Assembly (NCBI GenBank): GCA_937978655.1
Contig: CALJUX010000038.1
Location: 121,481-185,480, forward strand
Direction of reading: 5' to 3'
Source: an uncultured Chromatiaceae bacterium
GTDB taxonomy: Bacteria > Pseudomonadota > Gammaproteobacteria > Enterobacterales > Alteromonadaceae
Length of the DNA stretch: 64,000 nt
Shown: one piece after another, positions 8,489 to 17,939 of the stretch
How the letters are laid out: the number at the start of each line of letters is the position of its first letter
Numbering within the stretch: the stretch's first letter is position 1
Program-made: the position numbers and the translations under genes
Notes under the pieces: generated by a model
What the model was told of the DNA's origin: nothing
Databases searched by the model: none
What the model saw: the letters and a program-made list of their open reading frames with translations, nothing else

Positions 8489-9349
8489 TTAAACAGCTGC
8501 AGCACCGCCGACGATTTCGCTCAGTTCCTGCGTAATGGCTGCCTGTCGTGCCTTGTTGTAAACCAGTTTCAGTTCGTCCATCAGGCTACCGGCGTTGTCG
8601 GTAGCGGCCTTCATTGCCACCATCCGCGCTGCCTGCTCGCTCGCTGCGTTTTCAACAACGCCCTGATAGACCTGAGACTCAATAAAACGATCCAGTAACT
8701 GATCCAGGATAACCTTCGGATCTGGTTCGTAAATGTAGTCCCAGCTGTGTTTTCTGGCTGAAAGCTCTGCTTTTGGCAAAGGTAAGAGTTGCTCGATCAC
8801 TGGTTCTTGTTTCATCGTGTTCACAAACTTGTTGTAAACCACATATAAACGGTCAATCTTGCCTTCTGAATATGCATTCAGCATGACCCGGACCGAACCA
8901 ATGACATCAGCCAAACGTGGGTTATCGCCTGAACCCGATTGCTGCGCCAGCACTTTGCCACCGAAGCGTTTGAAGAAAGCCGTTGCTTTGTTACCGATGA
9001 CGGCAAACTCCGCTTTAACGCCTTTGTCTTTCCACGCTTTGAGGTCTTGTGATACACGCTTAAATTCGTTGGTATTCAGGCCGCCGCAAAGACCACGGTC
9101 TGTAGATATCACAATGTAACCGACGGTTTTCACGTCACGTTCTGTTAAGAACGGATGACGGTATTCGATGGTGCCATTGGCGATATTACCGATCACTTTG
9201 CGCATAGCTTCAGCGTATGGACGACTGTGGGCAACCCGCTCCTGCGCTCTGCGCATTTTGCTGACTGCCACTTTTTCCATAGCGCTGGTGATCTTACGAG
9301 TATTGTTAATACTCCCGATCTTACTTTTTATCTCTTTTGCGCCGGCCAT
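8489..9349 (-). CDS. atpG: ATP synthase F1 gamma subunit
   Basis: The central rotor shaft. It has 286 residues. The N-terminal helix begins AGAKEIKSKIGSINNTRKIT and contains the conserved M-x-K-V-A (MEKVAVSKM); the C-terminal helix ends with YNKARQAAITQELSEI, the family signature. The gene lies 38 bases upstream of atpD and 55 bases downstream of atpA, within the operon. Confidence 0.99.
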   Translation of the reverse strand: MAGAKEIKSKIGSINNTRKITSAMEKVAVSKMRRAQERVAHSRPYAEAMRKVIGNIANGTIEYRHPFLTERDVKTVGYIVISTDRGLCGGLNTNEFKRVSQDLKAWKDKGVKAEFAVIGNKATAFFKRFGGKVLAQQSGSGDNPRLADVIGSVRVMLNAYSEGKIDRLYVVYNKFVNTMKQEPVIEQLLPLPKAELSARKHSWDYIYEPDPKVILDQLLDRFIESQVYQGVVENAASEQAARMVAMKAATDNAGSLMDELKLVYNKARQAAITQELSEIVGGAAAV

Positions 9350-9404
9350 GACTAATCTCCGAAAATTTCAACGAATCGGGTGGTGTTACCACCACCCGAA
9401 TTGG

Positions 9405-10946
9405 TTACCAGGTCTGAGTCGCTTTAAACTTCTCAATCGCGCCTTTGATAGTCGCTTCGATCTGGTCGTTGTAGTTACCGGTTTTGTTCAGATCAGCCAT
9501 GAACGCGCCGTGCTCTGCATGCATATAAGCCAGCAGGGCCGCTTCGAAGTCCAGGATCTTGGCAACTTCGACGTCTTTCATGAAACCTTTTTCGATGGCA
9601 AAAATGGAAACACCCATATCAGCCACGCCCATTGGCGCGTACTGCAGCTGTTTCATCAGTTCTGTCACTTTCTGACCGTGATCCAGCTGCGCACGGGTCG
9701 CATCGTCCAGGTCTGAAGCGAACTGCGCGAACGCAGCCAGTTCTGAGTATTGTGCCAGTGCCAGACGGATACCACCGCCGAGCTTTTTGATGATCTTGGT
9801 CTGAGCAGCACCACCAACCCGCGATACCGAAATACCAGCGTTAACAGCTGGACGGATACCGGCGTTGAACAGGCCTGATTCCAGGAAGATCTGACCGTCA
9901 GTGATTGAAATCACGTTGGTCGGAACGAATGCAGATACGTCACCAGCCTGGGTTTCGATGATTGGCAGGGCGGTCAGAGAACCGGTTTTGCCTTTCACTT
10001 CACCGTTGGTCAGACGCTCAACGTAGTTGTCGTTGACGCGTGATGCACGTTCCAGCAGACGGCTGTGCAGATAGAATACGTCGCCAGGATAGGCTTCACG
10101 GCCTGGTGGACGGCGCAGCAGCAGAGAGATTTGACGGTAAGCAACGGCTTGTTTTGACAAGTCATCGTATACAATCAATGCATCTTCACCGCGGTCACGG
10201 AAGTATTCACCCATGGTGCAGCCAGAGTATGGCGCCAGGAATTGCAGCGCAGCAGCTTCAGAAGCAGATGCAACAACCACGATAGTGTGGGCGAGGGCAT
10301 TATGCTCTTCCAGCTTCCGTACAACGTTTGCAATGGTCGATGCTTTCTGACCGATACAAACATAAATACATTTCACGCCAGTGGTTTTCTGGTTGATGAT
10401 GGCATCAATGGCCAGCGCTGTTTTACCAGTCTGACGGTCACCGATAATCAGCTCACGCTGACCACGACCGATTGGGATCATCGCATCGACTGACTTATAG
10501 CCAGTTTGCAGCGGCTGATCAACCGACTGACGGTCGATAACGCCTGGAGCGATTTTCTCTACTGGTGCAAAACCAGCAGCATCCACCGGGCCTTTACCAT
10601 CGATTGGCTCACCCAGGGTGTTGACCACACGACCTAACAGACCAGGACCGACCGGAACTTCCAGGATACGTCCAGTGGCTTTTACTTTGATACCTTCGCG
10701 CAGGTCCGCATATGGACCCATCACTACGGCACCAACTGAGCTGCGCTCTAAGTTCAGTGCGATAGCGTAACGGTTACCAGGAAGCTCGATCATCTCACCC
10801 TGCATACAGTCAGCCAGACCGTTGATGCGGATGATACCGTCTGTTACAGAGACGATAGTACCTTCGTTGCGAGCTTCACTGACAACTTCAAACTGAGCAA
10901 TACGTTGTTTGATCAGTTCAGAGATTTCAGTGGAATTCAGTTGCAT
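9405..10946 (-). CDS. atpA: ATP synthase F1 alpha subunit
   Basis: The non-catalytic nucleotide-binding subunit of F1. It has 513 residues, the same as in E. coli. The P-loop GDRQTGKT is at residues 169-176, and the arginine-finger region is in PAVNAGISVSRVGG near residue 370. The order of atpH, atpA, atpG is standard. The intergenic distance to atpH is 14 bases. Confidence 0.99.
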   Translation of the reverse strand: MQLNSTEISELIKQRIAQFEVVSEARNEGTIVSVTDGIIRINGLADCMQGEMIELPGNRYAIALNLERSSVGAVVMGPYADLREGIKVKATGRILEVPVGPGLLGRVVNTLGEPIDGKGPVDAAGFAPVEKIAPGVIDRQSVDQPLQTGYKSVDAMIPIGRGQRELIIGDRQTGKTALAIDAIINQKTTGVKCIYVCIGQKASTIANVVRKLEEHNALAHTIVVVASASEAAALQFLAPYSGCTMGEYFRDRGEDALIVYDDLSKQAVAYRQISLLLRRPPGREAYPGDVFYLHSRLLERASRVNDNYVERLTNGEVKGKTGSLTALPIIETQAGDVSAFVPTNVISITDGQIFLESGLFNAGIRPAVNAGISVSRVGGAAQTKIIKKLGGGIRLALAQYSELAAFAQFASDLDDATRAQLDHGQKVTELMKQLQYAPMGVADMGVSIFAIEKGFMKDVEVAKILDFEAALLAYMHAEHGAFMADLNKTGNYNDQIEATIKGAIEKFKATQTW

Positions 10947-10960
10947 GCTCTAATCCCCAA

Positions 10961-11494
10961 TTATGACTGCAGCGCAGTGGCTAAACGGTCTAATTTACCG
11001 CGAACTGAGCCATCAATAACCATATCACCGGCTTTGATTAACATACCCCCGACAACCGTCGGGTCTACGCTACAGTTCAACTTAACTTTGCGGGCTAAAC
11101 GCTGTGATAACGCCGCGATCAGTTTGTCCTGCTGAGCAGTGCTCAGTACAGTTGCCGAAACCACATCAACAGTGGCTTCTTTCTCGTACTCAGCTTTTAA
11201 CAGCAGATAACCGTCTAACACGGCAGGAAGTGCCGCCAGACGCTGGTTTTCTGCCATGACCTTAATCAGGTTCTGACCGTGACTATTCAGCTGTTCACCA
11301 CAAACCTGGATAAAAAAGGCTGCCTGTGCGTCGGCAGCTCTGTTGCTTTGCAGGCGCTCGGCGACTACTGGATTTTTCACTACTTCTGCAGCGAAAAACA
11401 GCATATCAGCCCAGGCCGCCAAAGCGTTTTGTTCGACAGCAAAGTCAAACGCCGCTTTGGCATAAGGACGAGCGACATTCGTCAGTTCAGACAT
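10961..11494 (-). CDS. atpH: ATP synthase F1 delta subunit
   Basis: The cap that joins the peripheral b-dimer stalk to the top of F1. It has 177 residues. The N-terminal TVARPYA-like motif is NVARPYAKAAFDFA at residues 6-19, and the C-terminal conserved block is CSVDPTVVGGMLIKAGD. Start ATG 11494 follows AGGAAGAGCC. It lies 12 bases after atpF. Confidence 0.97.
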   Translation of the reverse strand: MSELTNVARPYAKAAFDFAVEQNALAAWADMLFFAAEVVKNPVVAERLQSNRAADAQAAFFIQVCGEQLNSHGQNLIKVMAENQRLAALPAVLDGYLLLKAEYEKEATVDVVSATVLSTAQQDKLIAALSQRLARKVKLNCSVDPTVVGGMLIKAGDMVIDGSVRGKLDRLATALQS

Positions 11495-11506
11495 GGCTCT
11501 TCCTCT

Positions 11507-11977
11507 TTACAGTTCTGCAACCAGTTTATCCAGGATGTCGCTGTGAGCAGCTTCATCAATTGAACGTTGAAGGATCCGCTCTGCGCCGGCAACGGCGAGG
11601 GCAGCGACCTGCTTACGCAGTTCTTCTTTCGCCCGGATGCGTTCAGCGTCGACTTCAGCTTTAGCCTGAGCCAGGATTTTTTCCCGCTCTGCCTGCGCTT
11701 TGACCGCAGCTTCTTCGATGATCTGCGCTTCGCGTTTTTTCGCCTGGTCGATGACAACAGAAGCTTGCGCCTTTGCGTCGATCAGCTGTTGTTTTGCTTT
11801 CTCTTGCGCCAACCGCAGGTCTTGTTCGGCGCGATCACTCGCGGCCAGACCATCTGCGATTTTTTGCTGACGAGCTTCAATTGCGCCGATAATTGGTGGC
11901 CATACGTACTTCATACAGAAGAGTACGAACACCAGGAACGCGATTAACTCACCAATGAGAGTGGCGTTAATATTCAC
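11507..11977 (-). CDS. atpF: ATP synthase Fo b subunit
   Basis: The membrane-anchored peripheral stalk, working as a dimer. It has 156 residues. Start is GTG 11977 with GGAG eight bases before. Residues 8-27 form the single transmembrane helix, with the W-P-P-I pattern at its end; residues 35 to 140 are Ala/Glu/Lys/Arg-rich coiled coil. The gene lies between atpE and atpH as usual. Confidence 0.97.
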   Translation of the reverse strand: MNINATLIGELIAFLVFVLFCMKYVWPPIIGAIEARQQKIADGLAASDRAEQDLRLAQEKAKQQLIDAKAQASVVIDQAKKREAQIIEEAAVKAQAEREKILAQAKAEVDAERIRAKEELRKQVAALAVAGAERILQRSIDEAAHSDILDKLVAEL

Positions 11978-12026
11978 GACCGCTTCTCCTTAAATGACAT
12001 AAGTAAATGTTCTGGTTCGCGTCCAA

Positions 12027-12260
12027 TTACATTGCGAACAGCATGTACAGCGCGATAGCAACACCGATCATCGCGATGGCGTCGATCAGACCTGCTACAA
12101 CGAACATTTTACCTTGCAGGCTAGGAGCCAGCTCTGGCTGACGAGCTGCAGACTCGAGGAATTTACCGCCCAGAGTACCGAAGCCGATTGCAGTGCCCAG
12201 TGCACCTAAACCGATTAACAGGGCAACTGCGATCAGTTTTAAACCTAATACCATTTCCAT
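12027..12260 (-). CDS. atpE: ATP synthase Fo c subunit (proteolipid ring)
   Basis: The proton-carrying ring subunit. The ATG at 12260 is chosen: GGAG sits six bases before it, and the longer frame begins only with a TTG at 12272. This gives 77 residues in two hydrophobic hairpin helices joined by the polar loop RQP (residues 40-42). The essential carboxylate is Asp60 in GLIDAIAMIGV, so the ring is of the proton type; the Glu/Gln/Ser ligand set of sodium rings is not seen. The 50-base gap to atpF is typical. Confidence 0.97.
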   Translation of the reverse strand: MEMVLGLKLIAVALLIGLGALGTAIGFGTLGGKFLESAARQPELAPSLQGKMFVVAGLIDAIAMIGVAIALYMLFAM

Positions 12261-12311
12261 GATGTTCTCCAAGTTACTAATGTTAAAGTTAAAGTTAAAA
12301 AGAAATCGTTA

Positions 12312-13103
12312 TTAATGATGCTCGTGCGCCATGCTCAGGTACACCACCGTCAGGATGGTGAAAATAAACGCCTGCAGCGGGATAACCAGCAAGTGGAACA
12401 CAGCCCAGACGAAGTGCATTGGCAGCTGATATAAACCTGTCATCGCGATCAGGATAAAAATCAGCTCGCCGGCGTACAGGTTACCGAATAACCGCAGCGC
12501 CAGTGACAGAGGCTTGGCCAACAGGGCGACGACTTCAAGAATGAAGTTGAACCAGTATAACCAAGGCGTATTGAACGGCTGAGTGGTCAGTTCTTTAATA
12601 AAACCGCCGATGCCTTTCATTTTGATTGAGTAGTAAATCATCAGGATAAACACGCCCAGCGCCAGTGCAATGGTCATGTTCAGATCTGTGGTAGGCACAG
12701 CTTTCATGTAGACATCATGTGGGTCATGGCCCATGGCAACACCAATCTGTTGGGCAGTCCATGGAATGAAATCAACCGGCACTAAGTCCAGCAGGTTCAT
12801 CAGCAGCACCCAGACAAAAATCGTCAGTGCCAGCGGGGCAATGAGCGGATTTTTACCGTGGAAGGTGCTTTTGACCGTGTTTTCAATGAATTCAACCACC
12901 ATTTCAACGGCACATTGCCATTTAGTGGGGACACCGGCGTTGGCAGTTTTTGCCACAGCACGGAATGAGAACAGGAAAATCAATCCCATAAAGATTGACC
13001 AGCCTAAGGTGTCAACGTGAACGGTCCAAAAACCTTCGCCGACGCTCCAGTTGGTCAGGTGGTGGGTAATATAGTCTTTGCTCGTAAGCTCACCAGATGC
13101 CAT
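12312..13103 (-). CDS. atpB: ATP synthase Fo a subunit
   Basis: The stator channel protein that carries protons to and from the c-ring. ATG 13103 is chosen with GGGA upstream; the extension to 13115 starts at TTG. The protein has 263 residues with five to six membrane helices. The essential arginine is Arg204 in LALRLFGNLYAGEL. Only two bases separate it from the atpI stop, indicating coupled translation. The histidine-rich end (AHEHH) is common in this family. Confidence 0.97.
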   Translation of the reverse strand: MASGELTSKDYITHHLTNWSVGEGFWTVHVDTLGWSIFMGLIFLFSFRAVAKTANAGVPTKWQCAVEMVVEFIENTVKSTFHGKNPLIAPLALTIFVWVLLMNLLDLVPVDFIPWTAQQIGVAMGHDPHDVYMKAVPTTDLNMTIALALGVFILMIYYSIKMKGIGGFIKELTTQPFNTPWLYWFNFILEVVALLAKPLSLALRLFGNLYAGELIFILIAMTGLYQLPMHFVWAVFHLLVIPLQAFIFTILTVVYLSMAHEHH

Positions 13104-13105
13104 CG

Positions 13106-13498
13106 TTAGTCCCAATTATCGTAGTTAATCAAAATCGGTAACAACGCCTGTAAGATCAGGGCGAACACCAGTCCGCCAAAAAACAACCAAGGGATCAACA
13201 GCGCGTGTTTCAGCGCTGTTGCCACCAACAACGCCAACAATAAAAATTTTAGTGATTCGCCGCGGTAGACCGATTTAAGCACCAGCTCTGGCTGGAGGTC
13301 TGCACGAAAGCGAAACACATACCACGTAAAAAGACTGTGCGGCACAACAACACAATAAACGCCAAGCAATACAGATTTTGCGGCCAGCTTATCCCAAGCT
13401 GCCAGACAGAGCGCCGCCACAGCGAATCCCGCCAGCGACTGCCACAAAAAGGTCTGTAAAATCAATTTATAACGTTGTTTTGTTGTGGTTAAAGGCAC
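13106..13498 (-). CDS. atpI: ATP synthase assembly protein I
   Basis: A small membrane protein at the head of the atp operon that helps c-ring assembly. The start is inferred: GTG 13498 with GGTGG seven bases upstream gives 130 residues with four hydrophobic helices, near the usual length; the open frame continues upstream to a TTG at 13591, but that part overlaps the promoter and looks unlike a coding N-terminus. The sequence is weakly conserved, as is normal for AtpI, so the call rests largely on position and topology. Confidence 0.85.
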   Translation of the reverse strand: MPLTTTKQRYKLILQTFLWQSLAGFAVAALCLAAWDKLAAKSVLLGVYCVVVPHSLFTWYVFRFRADLQPELVLKSVYRGESLKFLLLALLVATALKHALLIPWLFFGGLVFALILQALLPILINYDNWD

Positions 13499-13547
13499 TG
13501 AATACCACCCGAAAATACGCAAAACAACGGGATAAAAAGCTCGCGCA

Positions 13548-13575
13548 AGTATACTTATCTGCCTTATTTTTGCAA
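13548..13575 (-). promoter_or_regulatory. Sigma-70 promoter of the atp operon
   Basis: On the minus strand TTGCAA (13570-13575) and TATACT (13548-13553) are separated by 16 bases, about 50 bases before the inferred atpI start and after the parB stop. Both boxes are good matches. Confidence 0.65.
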
Positions 13576-13626
13576 CCAAAAGCCGCGCCAATACTACGAA
13601 TGTCGAACTTTCTGAAACCTGACCGG

Positions 13627-14511
13627 TTAATTTTCAGACTCAGACAGGCCCAATTTATGCAGGATACCGTCTAATTCCGGCAAACTGCTGTAATTGATGA
13701 CTAATTCGCCTTTGCCTTTTCGGTTGTAACTAATACTGACCGGCGCACCAAAACGCTCACTGAGTCGTGATTCTAATGCCGCAACATCCGGGTCTTTTGC
13801 TTTGGTTTCTTTGGTGGGCGCAGGCTCCAGTAAACGCCGGACCAGACTCTCGGCTTCACGCACAGTTAACTGTTTGGCAGCAATGACCCGCCCGGTATCC
13901 GGCTGCTGTTCAGCCGGTAATGCCAAAATGGCGCGGGCATGACCCATTTCAATGTCGCCATGTTCCAGCAGCGTTTTGACTTCATCGGCCAGCTGATTCA
14001 GCCGCAATAAATTCGTGACTGTCGCGCGAGATTTGCCAACAGCATCAGCCACTTGCTGATGGGTCAGTTCAAACTCACTGAGCAGACGCTGCAAAGCCAC
14101 TGCTTCTTCCATCGCATTCAGGTCTTCACGCTGAATGTTTTCAATCAGCGCGATAGCGACAGCGGCTTCGTCCGGCACGTCTTTTAAAATACAAGGCACT
14201 TCAGCAAGACCAGCCAGCTGCGATGCACGCCAGCGCCGTTCACCGGCAATGATTTCAAAACGATCGGTGCCAACCGGGCGCACCACTATCGGCTGAATAA
14301 TGCCCTGAGCGCGAATGGAACTGGCAAGCTCCTCCAGCGCGTCCTGTGACATGTCTTTGCGCGGCTGATACTTGCCAGGCTGCAACCATTCAACCGGCAG
14401 CTTTTGTAATTCTGTTGGTTGGCTTTCAGGCTGACTTTCAACCACAGCGGGTTTGCCGGTGGTCAGTAATGCATCCAATCCCCGGCCCAAACCACGTTTT
14501 TTCAAAGACAT
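13627..14511 (-). CDS. parB: ParB, chromosome partitioning protein (CTPase, parS-binding)
   Basis: Binds parS sites near the origin, spreads as a CTP-dependent clamp and recruits SMC. It has 294 residues. Near the N-terminus it has KKRGLGRGLDALL, followed by the CTP-binding ParB/Srx domain with QPGKYQPRKD and GERRWRAS (about residues 45-100). The helix-turn-helix is around LTHQQVADAVGKSRATVTNL (residues 153-172), and the C-terminal dimerisation domain ends the protein. Two parS palindromes lie in recF in this window. It is 20 bases after parA. Confidence 0.98.
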   Translation of the reverse strand: MSLKKRGLGRGLDALLTTGKPAVVESQPESQPTELQKLPVEWLQPGKYQPRKDMSQDALEELASSIRAQGIIQPIVVRPVGTDRFEIIAGERRWRASQLAGLAEVPCILKDVPDEAAVAIALIENIQREDLNAMEEAVALQRLLSEFELTHQQVADAVGKSRATVTNLLRLNQLADEVKTLLEHGDIEMGHARAILALPAEQQPDTGRVIAAKQLTVREAESLVRRLLEPAPTKETKAKDPDVAALESRLSERFGAPVSISYNRKGKGELVINYSSLPELDGILHKLGLSESEN

Positions 14512-14531
14512 TCGCAGATTATTCCTTCACG

Positions 14532-15326
14532 TCACACCGCAGGGGTGGTTTTTTGTTGTTTTTTATCCGCGCGGCGCAGAATTTCACCGGCCAGCGCCAG
14601 ATAGGCTTTGGCCCCCGTCGAACTTTTATCGTAATACATCACCGGCGTACCAAAACTAGGCGCCTCTGCCAGCCGCACGTTACGCGGGATCACAGCCCGG
14701 TAGACTTTTTCACCAAAATGTCGCTTTAACTGTTCTGAAACATCATTCGCCAGCCGATTCCGCGGGTCATACATAGTGCGCAGAATACCTTCAATTTTCA
14801 GGTCGGCATTGACCACAGCCGCCAGCTTGTTGATGGTATCCACCAATGCAGTTAAGCCTTCCAGGGCATAATATTCACATTGCATTGGCACCAGCACGGA
14901 ATCGGCGGCAGCCATCGCATTCACCGTCAGCATGTTCAGCGAAGGCGGGCAATCGATGAAAATAAAATCATACTGGTCGCGGTAGTTTTTTAGCGCGTTG
15001 CGCAATCGCAGTTCACGGGCAAACACATCCAGCAAACGGACTTCCGCTGCAGTGACATCAGAATTACCAGCAACCAGGTGATACCCGCCGGCAGTCTCTT
15101 TCACCACCACTTCCGGCAGTGGTTTTTCGTCCACCAATAACTCATAAGCCGTCGCATGGACTTCGTATTTATCGACGCCGCTGCCCATAGTGGCATTGCC
15201 CTGGGGGTCCAGGTCTATCAGCAGGACTTTGCGTTTGGTCGCGGCCATCGATGCCGCCAGATTCACTGCTGTAGTGGTTTTACCCACGCCACCTTTCTGA
15301 TTGGCTATCGCGATGATTTTTCCCAC
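14532..15326 (-). CDS. parA: ParA/Soj, chromosome partitioning ATPase
   Basis: A deviant Walker-A ATPase that moves the ParB-parS complex over the nucleoid. It has 264 residues, the short chromosomal form without an N-terminal DNA-binding domain. The motif KGGVGKTTT is at residues 11-19, and the Walker B region is FIFIDCPPSL near residue 115. The start is GTG 15326. It sits 19 bases after rsmG and immediately before parB. Confidence 0.98.
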   Translation of the reverse strand: MGKIIAIANQKGGVGKTTTAVNLAASMAATKRKVLLIDLDPQGNATMGSGVDKYEVHATAYELLVDEKPLPEVVVKETAGGYHLVAGNSDVTAAEVRLLDVFARELRLRNALKNYRDQYDFIFIDCPPSLNMLTVNAMAAADSVLVPMQCEYYALEGLTALVDTINKLAAVVNADLKIEGILRTMYDPRNRLANDVSEQLKRHFGEKVYRAVIPRNVRLAEAPSFGTPVMYYDKSSTGAKAYLALAGEILRRADKKQQKTTPAV

Positions 15327-15345
15327 AAAGATCCCTAGTCCGAAT

Positions 15346-15963
15346 TCAGACTGCAGTTTTTTCCAGCACCAGCAGATAACGTTGGCCGACCAACTCTGGC
15401 ACCGTCAGTTCGACATTGCCGACAACTTTAACAAAATCAGGCAAAGCTGCAATTTCTTCCTGCGCTAAAGCCCCTTTCATGGCGAGAAACTGGCCAGTAG
15501 CTGCCGGTAGATGCTGGCACCAGTGCAACATATCACTCAACGAGGCAAAAGCTCTGCTGATCACGGTGTCATATTCGGCCTGGTGATCTTCCACCCGGCT
15601 CTGCACTGGCTGAATATTTTTCAGCCCCAGTTGTAATTTGACCTGGTTAAGGAAGCGGATCCGTTTGCCCAGACTGTCCAGCAAAGTAAATGCTTTGTCA
15701 GGACAACAAATGGCCAGTGGTATACCGGGTAATCCCGGGCCAGTTCCGACATCAATAATACGATTGCCATGCAAGTAAGGCGCGACCACCAGACTGTCCA
15801 TGATGTGTTTTACCAGCATCTCGTTCGGGTCACGCACGGAAGTCAGATTGTAAGCGCTGTTCCACTTGTCGAGTAACAGCACGTACTGGACCAGCTGTTC
15901 TAACTGCTGCTGTGAAAGCTGCAGCTCAGTCTGCGCCACCAGTTTTTTCAATTTTTCAAGCAT
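15346..15963 (-). CDS. rsmG: RsmG, 16S rRNA G527 N7-methyltransferase
   Basis: Methylates G527 in the 530 loop of 16S rRNA; loss gives low-level streptomycin resistance in other bacteria. It has 205 residues, close to E. coli. The SAM-binding motif is IIDVGTGPGLPGIPLAI near residues 69-85, and SLGKRIRFLNQV is the next conserved block. ATG 15963 lies 13 bases after mnmG. Confidence 0.98.
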   Translation of the reverse strand: MLEKLKKLVAQTELQLSQQQLEQLVQYVLLLDKWNSAYNLTSVRDPNEMLVKHIMDSLVVAPYLHGNRIIDVGTGPGLPGIPLAICCPDKAFTLLDSLGKRIRFLNQVKLQLGLKNIQPVQSRVEDHQAEYDTVISRAFASLSDMLHWCQHLPAATGQFLAMKGALAQEEIAALPDFVKVVGNVELTVPELVGQRYLLVLEKTAV

Positions 15964-15976
15964 GTAGAATCCTGAC

Positions 15977-17866
15977 TCAGGCTGATTTGCGCAGCAGGCC
16001 CTGTTTTTTCAGATAAACCAGCAATAATGAAATTGCTGCTGGAGTGATCCCGGAGATCCGCGACGCCTGACCCATTGTTTCCGGTTGCGCCTGATTCAAC
16101 TTCAGCACCACTTCATTTGATAACCCTTTGACCACGGCATAATCAAAACCAGCCGGTAAACGGGTGTTTTCATTACGTTCCTGTTTGGCTATCTCGTCTT
16201 GTTGCCGGTTAATATAACCTTCGTATTTGATTTGGATCTCGACCTGCTCAGCGGCATCCTGCATCGCGAGACCCGGACCGACACCTTCGATCTGCATCAG
16301 ATCCTTGTAGGCGACTTCAGGCCGGCGGATCAGATCTTCCAGGCTGGCTTCACGGCTTAATGGCGTTTTCAGCAGCGTATTCACGGCTTCAAGCGCAGCA
16401 TGCTGCGGATGGATCCAGCTTTGTTTCAGCCGTTGGCGTTCCAGCTCAATCTGTTCAATTTTTTCGTTAAATGCCGCCCAGCGCACATCGTCGACCAAGC
16501 CTAATTCGCGACCTTTTGTAGTCAGACGCAGATCGGCATTGTCTTCCCGCAACATCAACCGGTATTCAGCCCGGCTGGTAAACATGCGGTACGGTTCTTT
16601 AGTGCCTAACGTTGTCAGATCATCCACCAGTACACCGACATAAGCCTGGTCGCGGCTCGGAACAAAGGCTTCCTGTTCTTTCACCAGCAAGGCAGCGTTC
16701 AGACCTGCCAACAGCCCCTGAGCACCGGCTTCTTCATAACCAGTGGTACCGTTGATCTGGCCGGCAAAAAACAGACCTTTGATAAATTTGGTTTCCAGCG
16801 AAGTTTTCAGATCCCGTGGATCAAAGAAATCATATTCAATGGCATAACCTGGTCTGGTGATATGCGCATTTTCTAATCCCGGGATCGAATGCACCAGCGC
16901 CAGTTGCACGTCAAATGGCAGACTGGTCGAAATCCCGTTTGGGTAAAGTTCGTGGGTGGTTAAGCCCTCAGGTTCAATAAAAATCTGGTGTTTGTCTTTG
17001 TCGGCAAAACGATTGATCTTATCTTCAATCGAAGGGCAATAACGCGGCCCAACGCCTTCAATGACACCGGTATACATCGGCGAACGGTCAAGGCCGTTGC
17101 GGATGATATCGTGGGTTTTTTCATTGGTGTAAGTGATGTAACAAGGTACCTGACGCGGATGGTCGCTTTGCTTGCCGATAAATGACATCACTGGCAGCGG
17201 CGTATCACCCGGTTGTGGCTGCATTTTGCTGAAATCAACACTGCGTGCATCAATACGCGGCGGGGTACCGGTTTTCAGTCGGCCTACCCGAAACGGCAGT
17301 TCACGTAGACGACGCGCTAAAGCGACTGATGGCGGATCACCTGCACGGCCACCGCTGTAATTTTGTAAGCCAATATGGATCTGGCCTGCCAGGAAAGTGC
17401 CAACGGTCAGTACCACAGCTTTTGCTTTGAATTGGAGTCCCATTTGCGTGACGGCGCCAACGACCTGATCATTTTCAACGATCAGATCGTCACAGGCTTG
17501 CTGGAATATTTGCAGGTTTGGCTGGTTTTCCAGGATCGTTCTGATCGCAGCACGATACAGCTGTCGATCGGCCTGTGCCCGCGTTGCCCGCACTGCAGGG
17601 CCTTTTGAGCTGTTCAGGGTACGGAACTGGATCCCGGCAAGATCCGTTGCTGTTGCCATTGCACCACCTAATGCATCGATCTCTTTGACCAGATGACCTT
17701 TGCCGATGCCACCAATGGCCGGGTTACAAGACATCATGCCCAGCGTTTCAACATTGTGCGTTAACAACAACGTTTGCATACCCATCCGGGCAGCCGCCAA
17801 AGCAGCTTCAGTGCCGGCATGTCCGCCACCGACCACAATTACATCGTAGTTTTGTTGAAACAACAT
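15977..17866 (-). CDS. mnmG: MnmG (GidA), tRNA uridine-5-carboxymethylaminomethyl synthase, FAD subunit
   Basis: With MnmE it makes the cmnm5 group on wobble U34 of several tRNAs. ATG 17866 gives 629 residues, the E. coli length, with GAGG five bases upstream; the ATG at 17926 would add 20 odd residues. The FAD motif GGGHAGTEAA begins at residue 13. The conserved CNPAIGGIGKGHLVKEID and the MnmG signature GPRYCPSIEDKI are present. It is first in mnmG-rsmG-parA-parB and reads away from oriC. A weak -10 (TACAAT; 17909-17914 on the plus strand) lies upstream, at the oriC border. Confidence 0.99.
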   Translation of the reverse strand: MLFQQNYDVIVVGGGHAGTEAALAAARMGMQTLLLTHNVETLGMMSCNPAIGGIGKGHLVKEIDALGGAMATATDLAGIQFRTLNSSKGPAVRATRAQADRQLYRAAIRTILENQPNLQIFQQACDDLIVENDQVVGAVTQMGLQFKAKAVVLTVGTFLAGQIHIGLQNYSGGRAGDPPSVALARRLRELPFRVGRLKTGTPPRIDARSVDFSKMQPQPGDTPLPVMSFIGKQSDHPRQVPCYITYTNEKTHDIIRNGLDRSPMYTGVIEGVGPRYCPSIEDKINRFADKDKHQIFIEPEGLTTHELYPNGISTSLPFDVQLALVHSIPGLENAHITRPGYAIEYDFFDPRDLKTSLETKFIKGLFFAGQINGTTGYEEAGAQGLLAGLNAALLVKEQEAFVPSRDQAYVGVLVDDLTTLGTKEPYRMFTSRAEYRLMLREDNADLRLTTKGRELGLVDDVRWAAFNEKIEQIELERQRLKQSWIHPQHAALEAVNTLLKTPLSREASLEDLIRRPEVAYKDLMQIEGVGPGLAMQDAAEQVEIQIKYEGYINRQQDEIAKQERNENTRLPAGFDYAVVKGLSNEVVLKLNQAQPETMGQASRISGITPAAISLLLVYLKKQGLLRKSA

Positions 17867-17939
17867 ATCTGCCTCATCGCCTTTGCAACTGCATAAAAAA
17901 GGGCACGCATTGTACCCCAGATCCACGCTGAAACGGAAT

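Noticed and set aside
9168..9716. Plus-strand open frame spanning the atpA/atpG junction
   Set aside because: Runs antisense across two certain genes with no supporting start signal.
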